Shown: piece by piece, positions 20,338-30,629 of the stretch
How positions within the stretch are numbered: position 1 is the stretch's first letter
Layout of the letters: every line of letters begins with the position of its first letter
Source of the DNA: Aphis gossypii
Taxonomy: Eukaryota; Arthropoda; Insecta; Hemiptera; Aphididae
NCBI RefSeq assembly: GCF_020184175.1
Contig: NC_065533.1
Span: forward strand, 15,770,695 to 15,834,694
Reading direction: 5' to 3'
Length of the DNA: 64,000 nt
Notes under the pieces: model-generated
The model's input: the letters and a program-made list of their open reading frames with translations, nothing else
Database searches by the model: none
Told to the model about the DNA's origin: nothing
Position numbers and translations under genes: made by a program

Positions 20338-21196
20338 TGTATTCTTTATTACTTATTTGTGAATTATTACACTAGTAAGTATTCTCAAACTGGTTAATTA
20401 TAGTTATATATTAGATTTTAGCATTTTATTAAATGTGAACAGAAAGGACTGCAATTCATTTTTATTTTATTTTAATTTGTTTTATAAGTAGGTAAGGACA
20501 CCTAACTTCGGGGTGATCATCCTACAAACACAAAAAAGAGATTTCAATTAAATATTGCAAAAAAGTATAATTGCCAAGCTGTTATGATTATGGTCAAATT
20601 AATATTTTCTTTCTAGAGTATAAAATTACAGAGAACTCATTGTCTCAATGGAGAATTAAAAAAGAGGTGCAAACGATTAATGTTTATTCCTATGTGAAGA
20701 TATTTAATGAAAATACATTGTTGAAGAAAAATGGATGGATAAATTTTTAAATTAGAATATAATATAAAAGATGCTACGAAAAATGGGGTAGAGTTTCAAA
20801 ATAAATTTTTGAAGAGTTTTTATTTGAAAATGCAGAGTTACAAGTCCTTAAATAGTATAATTGAAAATATAGTAGAATAGTTTTTATCACAGACTTTAAG
20901 TAAATATCAGACAAAAAATTACAAACTTTCATCAAATTATAAACAAATATCAAAAGAAATATCTTTATTTTTACACAGATGGGCAGAAACATTTGTTAAA
21001 CATGTATATTCTCAATATGCTGCTGCTCAGAACATCTATAATGAAAAAAAAATTTAAAAATAGAGTTAGATAAATTATTGTTCGAAGTAAAGAGTGGAAG
21101 TGACTCTTCTTTATAGATGGTAAATTTTCAATTACTAAGTTGTACATGTTTGAATTAAAAAAAAAAATATCATTAGTCGTATAAACATATTTGTGC

Positions 21197-21642
21197 ATAA
21201 TTTATTTATGTACTTGGATGTTCATTTCAAAGTTTACCACAAATATTTCAAAATAATGTTTTCATATCACTTGATCCTTGGTATTCAATTACTAATAATA
21301 CAGAAATTGAAATACATGAAATTCAATTAATTCAAAACAGTGTTACAGCTTTAAATGAAAACAATGAAAATGCCACTACCTCTGTTAATCCAAGTTCCAA
21401 TACCAATGAAAATATTTCAAATATACCAGCTCAATGTCAAGAATTGCTTAGAAAAATGATTTTTAACTTACATCATAGACGAAAAACAATATCCAGAATG
21501 GTCAAAAGAACTAGATACTTTAAATAATGTCCATAATAAAATGAGTGAAATGATTATAAAGAAAAATGGTTTAAATCTCTTTATAGGGCATGAAATCTAT
21601 ATTTCCCACTTACGAAAAAAAATATTTGCACCTTGTGCGTGA
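21197..21642 (+). pseudogene. Decayed coding-like sequence, not recognised (part 2)
   Basis: An open frame reads YVLGCSFQSLPQIFQNNVFI, then SLDPWYSITNNTEIEIHEIQ, an Asn/Ser-rich segment and SNIPAQCQELLRKM. It shifts frame near 21465 into DEKQYPEWSKELDTLNNVHN then KMSEMIIKKNGLNLFIGHEI and a stop at 21642. It may belong to the same ancient element as 20027-20337. No domain was recognised. Confidence 0.35.
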
Positions 21643-22059
21643 AGGTAATAGTTTTTGCACTTATTTGAAAAGAAAAACTGTTATTTTTTCCTCTATAGGA
21701 TAGTATAAATTACAAATATTTGTTAACATTGTAGTAAACCCAATACACATGTATAGTATTATATTATTAGTTCGTATAGAAAACGCGCTTATTTAACGTT
21801 TTAATTTACTTTTCACTTCTGCATTTTAAGTAATAGGCTAAAGGCCAGAAAAATATGTTATTTCCATCGAATAAGAGTTTTTGCTGTGCTCGACGGAAAC
21901 AAGATGTTATATTTTCATAAATATGTAGATTATTATAATAGGATACGCCACTCTAAATCAAGCCTGATTATAAGTATTAATAATACTAGTATAAAAACGA
22001 GATGAATTCTCAAAACAATCCTTTGTATTATTATTAATCCATCCCTAAAAAAATTATAC

Positions 22060-22570
22060 CGGGAAGACGGTTTGAGCAACTTCTGAATAGTTTAAGCGTT
22101 GAATATGAAGAAAAAATAGTAGTAGCTGATGGCCCAATGAAAAAACTTAATCTGGTGTACACAATGTTGATTGATAATTTTTAAAATGCTTTTTACCTAC
22201 ACATCGAACTCTTGTTAGATGAGTCCCTGCTTCTTCACCGTAGGAGGATAGATTTTCGTCATTACATAAAAGGAAAAAAAGCGAAGTAGGTACGACATAA
22301 AATTGCATGAACTTTGTTCACCAGAAGGTTACGTTTTAAACATGGAAATGTACAAGGGAAAACAAATCTCAAGTGCTTCGTTAACATCAAAAATTGACAA
22401 TTTAGTACTAAGGGCTAAGGCTTATGGCTCCAAATCTAAATAAAGGTCATCACTTATTCATGGATAATTACTATAATAGTGTTAACCTTTCGAATTTACT
22501 CCTAAAACACAAAACCAACACTACTGGCACATTACGAAGTAACCGAAGGGGTAATCAAAAATTTGATTTG
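22060..22570 (+). pseudogene. PiggyBac-like transposase remnant
   Basis: Pieces in order are GRRFEQLLNSLSVEYEEKIV, LLLDESLLLHRRRIDFRHYI with KGKKAK, HELCSPEGYVLNMEMYKGKQ, and in an open frame from 22424 LNKGHHLFMDNYYNSVNLSN, LLLKHKTNTTGTLRSNR. These follow the order of the DDE_Tnp_1_7 (PGBD4-like) transposase: the DES/R(G)RLSFRQYIPGKP block, then KLYxLCxSxGYVLxxxxYxGK, then KGHHLFMDNFYNS and TGTLRSNRKG. The DESLLL and MDNYYNS acidic positions are visible, but several frameshifts and stops break the gene. Confidence 0.85.
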
Positions 22571-22657
22571 TTGTTTATATCAGCAGTAATCAATTTCATC
22601 AAAGGGCAAAGAATACATTGGTTTGGATATATTATGAGAATGAGAATGGGAAAGTGA
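22571..22657 (+). pseudogene. Reverse-transcriptase C-terminal tail fused to the piggyBac remnant
   Basis: Just after the piggyBac TGTLRSNRRGN motif the same frame continues as ISAVINFIKGQRIHWFGYIM then RMRMGK and a stop. An [I/L]xFIKxxRIxWxGHxxRM segment is typical of the last part of many insect non-LTR RT polyproteins and is not part of piggyBac. The join suggests an insertion or deletion between two elements. It is short, so identity is tentative. Confidence 0.45.
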
Positions 22658-22669
22658 TACTACTAAACT

Positions 22670-24600
22670 AGTACTAGACATGTGTAATATTAAGTCCATG
22701 TTTATTATTTAAAAATATTTTGGAGTATGGAATTATAGGTGAGCAGTAGCAAAACACACTAATTTTAGGCCCTGCACCAAACAGATATTATAACACATAT
22801 CTGTACATACTAACTGATCATGATAATGCGCTAATAGAGCTATCAACTAAACCAAAACAATAAAAAACAAAATGAAGTTAAAAAAAAAATTTTAAAATTG
22901 GTTAGTACATGATGGATGGTATTATTAAGTTTTTTATTTTTATTTCTGTTTCATATAATATAAATACATATATAACATTTGTATACAATTTTTTTCATGA
23001 AATAAATTCTAAATAGTTATTTGATTTATTATTTGTAAAAGACTAAAGCATAGAGAAGAAATTAAAGTATTTTAATTTGAGTATATTAAAATTGTTACCT
23101 ATTAATTAGGTACTTGTTTATTTCATAAGTCATTTGTTTAAACTTAATTCGTTATAATCCAAATTTTAACATATTACACGTATGTAAAATACAGAAAATA
23201 AATAAAATAGTGTATTGTTAAATCACGAAGTAAAATACTAATATTTTATTTTACAAAATATTATATTATAGTAGTACAAACGTATAATAGTATAATAATT
23301 ATACTACACGTCTACGCGCCACCGCCAGCGCGTTATTTCAATTTGAGCTTATAGGCTATTGCCACTATTACACTCAAGCGCTAGTGGTGAATGTTCTAGT
23401 TGTTTTTAATAGTGATTTCGGTACACTTTACATGATTCGTTGGGCAACCATACTATCTTAAATTGTGCTTGGCGCTGTCGAATAACAAACAGTCACGAAA
23501 AAAAAAATGTGACTTTACGCGGTCTATAAGAAAGGATACATTTTTCAGCAAATCACATTTATCATTATACTAAATGGTCTTTTTTCTTATTTATGGCTTG
23601 AAAATGTATCCTTATCGTTTATTAAAAATTAAATAAAACTATCTCAACAATCCGCTGTTGACTAGGCATCATTTCACCGTGAAATGAATTTATGAATTAT
23701 GATGCTATGATTACACAACATGATAAAATTGGTTAGTTTAAAACCTAAAAATGTATAGTAATGTATGTATTTTTTACGAGAGTTAGTTTTTTTGCAGTTT
23801 GGAACCGATGACCGGGAGGGGACTGCTTTCGCATTACTTCCTCCCAGTACCTATCTGCCTACAGATATTATAAGTACCATATTTTTCAATAATTTCTTTA
23901 CATTTTATATTAATACCTAAATAAATGTAATTAATGGTTTATAAAACAATTTTGCTTCTCAGTTTTATTTTGTGTGCTGTAACTTTGGTAAAGCAATATG
24001 TAATTTATTTGTAATTACTAAATATTTTCAAAGAGTAAGATAGGTCATTGGTAGATGAATCCGAGGTAGGTGTTAAGTGAACAATTTCCTCTATAAATTA
24101 TTCATGTGTGTAAATAATGTATAATATACTTAAAATATACCAACTTATAGTTTTAAATAACTGATTGTAAATATCTTTTTAGAATAAAAAGGTAGATGTT
24201 GAATCACTCGAATGTTAATTAATAAATTTCAGATTTGAAATTATGTTACCTATACTTAATTCAAATTTCAAAATAATTATAAACAAATTCATATATGCAT
24301 TATTCATAAACAAAAGCAATGTACCTACACCTTGTATACACAATCTTAGAGGATGTCTATCTTTGATATAAATATTTACCAGATATCTTATCTTCTAAGA
24401 CCGTGCTATTTATTAGTTTATTACATTACCTCAAAAACGTATAACCAGTAGCGCTTTAACAAAAGACGGTCAGTAGTGGAACTGTTTTAGACATCGTAAC
24501 GGAACTCAAATTAAATAGAGTTGTCAGACCTTATCATCTAAGACCGTTGTATAAAGTAAAAGTTAAAAGGAGCTATGTTACCCCAGCACCCGTACTTTTG
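22670..24600. other. Intergenic AT-rich sequence
   Basis: No ORF or known element was recognised. A stem-loop is present at 23532-23613. Two related direct repeats (ATCTTATCTTCTAAGACCGT near 24386, TTATCATCTAAGACCGTTGT near 24532) suggest another decayed repeat. Confidence 0.5.
23532..23613. repeat. Imperfect inverted repeat / stem-loop
   Basis: The arm AAGGATACATTTTTCA at 23532-23547 pairs with TTGAAAATGTATCCTT at 23598-23613, leaving a loop of about 50 nt. It could be a small transposon remnant or a structured RNA. No further evidence. Confidence 0.5.
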
Positions 24601-24639
24601 AAATCGTGAATTATACTCAAACTGTATTATGTACAATTT

Positions 24640-24959
24640 TGTACAACCCTCAAACCCCTCCAAATTCCAATTTCATCTTACGGGTGCTGCGGTTACCCCT
24701 CTTTAACGCACCTGCTAAAAGGTTACACTTTCTATTAGTTCGTGGGGAAAGTGGAAATACTGTAGACACTAACTGGCATCTTTTGTACACACACTCTCTC
24801 TAAAATACGTATTTATTATTACACACGTTTTTATATTTTGTTAGTTCTTTTACGTTCTTATTCGATATGTATTAAATCTATTGTTATTAAATAAAGTCAA
24901 TTTAATTCGATTAATTAGTACGAGTAATTAGTTAATCATTTACATACTTAACCCGTACA
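24640..24959 (+). mobile_element. LTR of a second Gypsy-type retrotransposon (approximate 5' end)
   Basis: The 3' end is clear: CCGTACA at 24953-24959 is followed by one base and the primer-binding site TGGTGATCTCGACAGAAG at 24961-24978, then a gag ATG at 24979. The 5' end is set at TGTACAACC (24640), which mirrors the GTACA terminus; another TGTAC lies 10 bp earlier. The orientation is opposite to the element at 1-1053. Confidence 0.6.
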
Positions 24960-24978
24960 TTGGTGATCTCGACAGAAG

Positions 24979-25092
24979 ATGGCTCAAGAAGTCAATACCA
25001 ATAATCTATCCTCTCTGTTCGAGTCGACCATGGTGAACCGAATACCTCCACTTTTTTGCAAAGGCGATCCAGCAATTTGGTTTGCGCAGTAG
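24979..25092 (+). pseudogene. Truncated gag of the second Gypsy-type element
   Basis: It reads MAQEVNTNNLSSLFESTMVN, then RIPPLFCKGDPAIWFAQ and a TAG. The PPLFCKGDPAIWFAQ motif is the same N-terminal gag block (P.F...DP..WF..VE) as in the gag at 1-733. The frame breaks exactly where the hAT-like sequence starts, so insertion of that element truncated it. Confidence 0.75.
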
Positions 25093-27790
25093 TGATGAGT
25101 ACTTTCAATTCATTTTTATGAACCAATTCATGTGATTCAGCTCATTAAAATGAATCGATTCACTGAATCAATTCAGTGATTCAATGATTGATCATAGATG
25201 ATTCATTCATGAATTACTCTTTCTACTGAGTTCTGTAATATATGTTATAATAATGTAATATGTGATACTGCTCAAAGGGGGTTTTATAACCCTCCTTGTA
25301 TATGCCACTAGTCGCATAAACAATCACTATGAACAGTATAAACATATAATGACTTATAAGTGAACTAATGGTCCCTAAAATATGATTCAATATTTTGATT
25401 GGTTCATCAAATTTTGGTGAATCAATTTTATATTTATTCAACACCATAGGTGTGATTACATTACAATTTATAGTTGCATTTTTATACATTATAATGTACA
25501 TATAAAATCAAATAATAAAACACTTAATTAACCATTTTGTTACTACTATAAAGGAAAAAAAAAGAGAAAGAAAAATGAATCACCCTGTATTATTTATATG
25601 TGATTTTTATTTATATTTGAAATACAAAACAAAATGTTCAATATTTTGTGGTTTTTTCTCTTTAATAATAATTTATAGTTATTAAACCTCTATTGATATA
25701 ACTAATAATATAAAATATAATCTCAGAAGAAGGTATTTCCCTGTCACAGTATTGTGATAAATAAAAAAAAAGTCTAAACGGTTTGAAACTATGTGGTAAA
25801 AGTCATCCTAATTGTTGAATGTCTTTACTTTTGTACTGTTCAACTGTGTACTTGACTTAAGCTTGTGTTTAATTTGTTGTAATATTTTTTAATAATGAGT
25901 TATAGGTCAAAATATAGAGTAGTATGGGATTTTTTTACTCGATTGGATGTTGATCAAGCAAAATGCGGAATATTTAAAACTATATGAAAAGTTAATCGTT
26001 CATTTTCTACAAATTTAATTAGACATTTGAGAACAAGACATCTAACAACAGAATTAGCACCTAGTCCTAGAGCAGTTTATGTTCCTTATTCATTAATTGA
26101 TAATCCTGATGACCCTGTACCAGACCTTAACCATCCACACTAAATCAGGCAAGTACTTCAATTTCTCCAGTTTCTTTAGAAGTAGTACGTCCACAACAAT
26201 TGGCAATTTCAAATTATTTTCAACGACCTATAAGTTCAACAAATCGACAGTCATTAGATCAGCAATTGGTTAAAGTTATTGTAAAGGAATACCAACCATT
26301 TACTATAGTAAATTATCCAGAATTCAGAAAATTTGTACATATATTGAACCCAGGTTATGATCTACCATCCAGGAAAACTGTTTCTTTGCTATTAAGCATT
26401 ATGTATAATCAGATTCATGATGAAATAAAAGCTAGTTTAAATAGTAATGTAGAGTTTGTTTCACTTACTACAGATATAAGGACGTCACTAAAGAATGAAA
26501 GTTATATGTCTGTAACTGTGAATTTTATAGATAAAAATTGTAACTTAAATTCTCACTTACTTTCATGTTCCAAATTTTCAGAAAAACATGCTAGTGAAAA
26601 TCTCAAACATTTACTTCTCGAGATCACTGAAAATTGGGGTATTCATAATAAAATAGTTGCTTGTACATCAGATAATGCAGCCAATATATCTTTAGCGGTG
26701 CGTTTATATCAATGGGGGAAACATTTTTGTTTTGTTCATAGTTTAAATTTAATAGTACAGTCTTCTTTAAACGAAATTAATGAAACAAGGAAAAGGTAAA
26801 ATCAATAGTAGAGTTTTTTAAAAGAAGTACAAATGCCTCTGAAAATTTGAATAAAATGCAAGAACAACTAGGTTTTACTCCAACATTGACACTTATACAG
26901 GACGTCGTTACTAGGTGGAACTCTACATTTGATATGTTTCAAAGATTGTAAATCTTAAGATACCTATAATATCCACATTGTCCAATTTAAATTGTGACGT
27001 AGAATTGTCATTGAATGATTGGAGTACCTTGACACAGTCTTTTAGTATACTGGAATGGTTTAAAGAAATAATTATAGATCTGAGTAGTGAAAAAAAGTGT
27101 ATCGATTTCCAAAGTAATTTTGTATAGTCAAGCTTTAAAGAACTACATAACTAATTTATCAACAAAGGATATAACTCCACAAGTTAATAATATGTTGATT
27201 AAGTTAAAAGGTTAATTAGATAAAAGGTTTGGAGATAACTATGAGTTCAATATACTGTTATCTGAAGCTACCTTTTTGGACCCAAGGTTTAAAAAATATG
27301 GGTTCCAAAAAGAAGAATTATTTCAAAAAGTTTAAGAGACTATAATTAGTAAAAGTGATAGGATAGTCATGAAGGGGATAGTCTCACAAATTAGATCTAC
27401 AATAGATCAAAATGTAAATGTTTCTGCTGTGGTAAAAAATGTTAGAAAAGAAAATTCAATTTGCCAAGAATTTGATACAGGAGTTGAAAATGTCATACAG
27501 TCTTTGAAACAGCAACAATAATAGTAGAAGCTGATAAATATCTTCAAGAGCCTCCAATCCCTAGAATAAAAAATCCCTTAGAATATATATATATATATAT
27601 ATATTAATAATGATATATCAATAAAAAAATATATCCTACTCTTTATATTATAATGAAAAAGCGGTTGTGCATTCAAGCTACATCGATGCCGAGTGAAACA
27701 GTTTTCTCTAAAAGTGGACAAATTGTGTCGACAAAACGTAGTAGGTTGTTAAGCAAAAAAGTTGACCAAATTTTTTTTATTAAATTATAA
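25090..27790 (+). mobile_element. hAT-family DNA transposon inserted in the Gypsy gag, decayed
   Basis: The left edge at about 25090 (TAGTGATGAGTACTTTC) resembles hAT termini and lies at the break in the gag frame. The first 120 bp and the stretch 25380-25440 are crowded with TGAATC/GATTCA motifs, such as subterminal transposase-binding repeats. A BED-finger and transposase pseudogene fills 25895-27790. No matching right inverted repeat was found near 27790, so the right end is missing or too diverged. Confidence 0.75.
25895..27790 (+). pseudogene. hAT transposase (BED zinc finger) pseudogene
   Basis: From the ATG at 25895 it reads YRVVWDFFTRLDVDQAKCGI, an internal stop, then FSTNLIRHLRTRHL: a BED finger that keeps one Cys and both His but lacks the second Cys. 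After a frameshift near 26140, an open frame to 26799 carries SLTTDIRTSLKNESYMSVTV (normally TTDxWTS), ACTSDNAANI (second catalytic Asp) and HFCFVHSLNLIVQSSL (C/H motif). Later frames give QDVVTRWNSTFDM and the dimerisation block CIQATSMPSETVFSKSGQIV, STKRSRLLSKKVDQIFFIKL. Several stops and shifts make it non-functional. The motif order is that of ZBED-type hAT transposases. Confidence 0.88.
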
Positions 27791-28276
27791 TTTAAAATAG
27801 GTCTCTTATTATTATTAAAATGAATGACTTATGTATATTTATTTACAATTATACCATTACAAATAGTATTAACAATGACACCACAAAATATTACCATGTA
27901 TTAAGTGCTTTCTACACAGGGGCCCTATCGGTGGTCACAGAGATCATACAATTGTATGATACAAATGTATTGTATACATTGTATACAGACAGCATCGAAA
28001 AGAAGCTGAGAAAACTACTCATGCCCGTATGCATAGTTATTTTATGTGTCACATAAAGCATATTTATGTGATACAGAATTTAATTTAACAATTTTCTCTT
28101 CCATAGTTATATTTATGTGTTACATAGGCTTTAAACAAACACATAAAGTTATGCGCTCAAATTCCCCCCTTATAATTCTTAAGTGATACATAAATTTATT
28201 ATTTTTTACCTACTATCAATAATTTTTGTGCTCAAAATATAAGTTTTAAATAGTTGTATTATAAAAATATAGTAGT
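27791..28276. other. Intergenic sequence with TTATGTGTCACATAA-like repeats
   Basis: Between 28038 and 28200 several variants of a palindromic motif occur (TTATGTGTCACATAA, TTATGTGATACA, TTATGTGTTACATA, GTGATACATAAA). They may be termini of a decayed element. No gene was seen. Confidence 0.45.
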
Positions 28277-28733
28277 ATGGACGATTTTAATAACTTTGTT
28301 AATTCAGTAGAAATGGTTATGAATATTTCTACAAATTTGATGTTGAACAAATTCTAAGAAAGTATATTCGTAGTATGGAAGATCCGTTTGAAAAATACAA
28401 TGATAATACCTCTTTGAAACGTTATCGATTTCTAAGACTGATTGTTATGGACCAGTTAGTAGATTTATTAGATATTCACTATAATAATAATCGAGAATTG
28501 CCTATACCTCCCATTCTACGGTTATTGACAACTTTGCGTTTTTATGCAACAGCAGGATGGTTTTCGTTGAATGTTCAAGTACCTAAACAATATAATAATA
28601 ATATCATATTTATTTATTCAATCCAAAAATATTATAGTTAGTTTGTGGTCCATCGATGGAAATACATGATTTGGTGGTTAGATGGCCAGGTAGTTACTAC
28701 CACGATTATAAAGAACAGGTTATACGTCGGTAG
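28277..28733 (+). pseudogene. Harbinger/PIF nuclease (HARBI1-like) remnant
   Basis: From the ATG at 28277 it reads MDDFNNFVNSVEMVMN and, after a shift, DPFEKYNDNTSLKRYRFLRL then PIPPILRLLTTLRFYATAGW, the N-terminal helical part of HARBI1-like transposases. Then comes VCGPSMEIHDLVVRWPGS with YHD, which is the [VC]CGPxLEIxDIVARWPGSxHD block around the second catalytic Asp. The segment between, with the DGTHI catalytic motif, is missing, and the C-terminal third is absent, so it is a deleted relic. Confidence 0.85.
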
Positions 28734-28857
28734 TGGGTTTGTATGGCACAGCCGCGGTCAGAAATTGTTACGGTGATATAGTTCGGCTATTTACCACTGG
28801 GTAGGCGCTGCTAGTTAATCGTGCTCTAAACGAATTGTAGTCAAAAATCATCTAGGT

Positions 28858-29120
28858 CAGGGATTCCCAACCTTTTTATCATCGAGTACCACTAGACACT
28901 TTTTCAATCAATACGCGTACCACTTCAATTCTAAAACTAAATTAGGAGTCAAATTTTTTTTAACGTATATTTTTATGATTCATTAATTTCTTAACATTTT
29001 TTTTTATTGTTGGATATTTATGAAAGTAAAAAAAAATTTAAGTTAAAATTTCTTTGCGTACCACCTACGAGCTTTCCACGTACCACTAGTGGTACGCGTA
29101 CCACGGGTTGTTAACCTCTG
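28858..29120. mobile_element. hAT-type MITE with 8-bp target-site duplication
   Basis: The 263-bp element starts CAGGGATTCCCAACC and ends GGTTGTTAACCTCTG, imperfect inverted repeats of the CAGxGxTTCCCAACC hAT type. It is flanked by a perfect 8-bp direct repeat ATCTAGGT (28850-28857 and 29121-29128). The inside has repeated GTACCAC motifs and no ORF. It would depend on a hAT transposase supplied elsewhere. Confidence 0.9.
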
Positions 29121-29529
29121 ATCTAGGTAGATAATATAAGTGATATAAAAATAATATTTCCCGCATAAATTTAAATATTTGTATATTATGTATATTGTAT
29201 ACTTGTGAAATGAAATTGAAATAAATTTATCATTATTTATTTATTTATTTAAGAGTAGTATCCTATAGATTAGTATAGTATCTTTGTTTTTTTTGTATTA
29301 TTTTTAGCAAATGGTATTTAATGGGGAACAAAAGAACAATTATGGACCTTTTAAGTTAATAATGGATAAAAGAATAAAAGGTTAGATTAGATAACAGACC
29401 TTTCAAGAAAGTCTTACTAGAGATTGATGGTCAATCTTTCAGACTGGAATATATATCATATATATAATTAAAGTAATAGTACCGAAAATAGTACCTATAA
29501 GAAAAATTAAACTGAAAAACTTGGAGTCA

Positions 29530-30028
29530 AAAGTTTATTCATTAGTCAAAGATGGACAGTGGGAAGCTGATGAAATTTTCGAAGATAATGATTATAATAG
29601 TGCTGAAGCATAAGACTGTATTATCTACTACGCTTGCGGGTATCAAGAAAATTATCAAAAACTACATCTTGCTTATTATGTAGTAAAGCATTAAAATGAA
29701 ATAACGCTTACATTGATTTATCTGAAGCAGAACTTGTGAATTTAAAATCTAAAGGTGGCTTGGACGCTTGGTACATTGAAATATTAATTTATTTAATTTT
29801 TATCAAAAGTGGAAAATTCTTTTGCTAAGCACTGCAATAAAAGAAATATTTTCAACTTAGCAAGGTATTGATGAAATATTTGAAAACTTTGTGTTTACAT
29901 TTCCTTGTGAAACACATACAATTTGCTTAGTTTCTTCAATAATCGGTAACAATTTAGTGATGCGCATGCGACATTATGCCGTGCAAGAAAATAGAAAAGA
30001 AAAATTACTCAAAACAAAAAAAAACTAG
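29530..30028 (+). pseudogene. P-element-like (THAP-type) transposase C-terminal remnant
   Basis: Pieces in several frames are YYACGYQENYQKLHLAYYVV (from a YIAGY.. motif), DLSEAELVNLKSKGGL, SKVENSFAKHCNKRNIFNLA and IFENFVFTFPCETH, then VMRMRHYAVQENRKEK. The order GGL-x-EdSFxKHC-FTFPC..H-x-RMRxYxxxxNRK is as I know it from the C-terminus of P/THAP9-type transposases. The THAP domain and catalytic core are not present. Stops and shifts occur throughout. Confidence 0.55.
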
Positions 30029-30029
30029 C

Positions 30030-30625
30030 AAAATTGTCAAATATATTGTTCTTATATATTATATATGTATTTATGATACATGTTTTTATTCTGCTTTTAT
30101 GCTTTGTAGTTATTTTATGCTTTATAAGTTTTATATATTTCTTTATTAAGTTTACTAGTAAAAAAAGTATTACCTTATTAAAAAATGAATTGCTTTAGAT
30201 CATTACTAATCTGATGGACCTCACTGTGCATGGATAAACATAATAAAAATTTCAGATAGAATTTTCACTTAATTATTGATTCTTTTACTATTTAATTTGT
30301 GTTTTTTTCAGGTTCAAACAATCAGGATCCTTCAATTCATCTTCTAACATGTAGAGTTGATTCGACACAATTAATTTAATCAAATAAACTATAGTTTTAG
30401 CACTACATTAGAGCTTGAATTGGTATGTGTAAATATAATATAATATAAAATGTACTTTTTAAAACTGCATTTACTTTATACCACACAGAATAACGATATA
30501 ATAATTAAATTAGTTTGATGAAAAATAATTTATTATCATCAAAGATTGTAGGTATACATTGTTAGTTAGGGACGTAGGGCCGAAAAAACAAAAAGGAAAG
30601 TATAAAAATACAGTAGGCTACAGCA
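30030..30625. other. AT-rich spacer before the satellite array
   Basis: No gene or known element was recognised. The satellite begins abruptly after ACACAAGTC at about 30629. Confidence 0.5.
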
Positions 30626-30629
30626 CCGA

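Noticed and set aside
25223..25501. Antisense 92-codon frame inside the hAT left end
   Set aside because: It lies in the non-coding subterminal region of the transposon and is Tyr/Ile/Asn-rich, as expected by chance in AT-rich DNA.
27820..28056. A 78-codon frame after the hAT element
   Set aside because: Low-complexity translation of AT-rich DNA without recognisable motifs. It is not credible as a gene.
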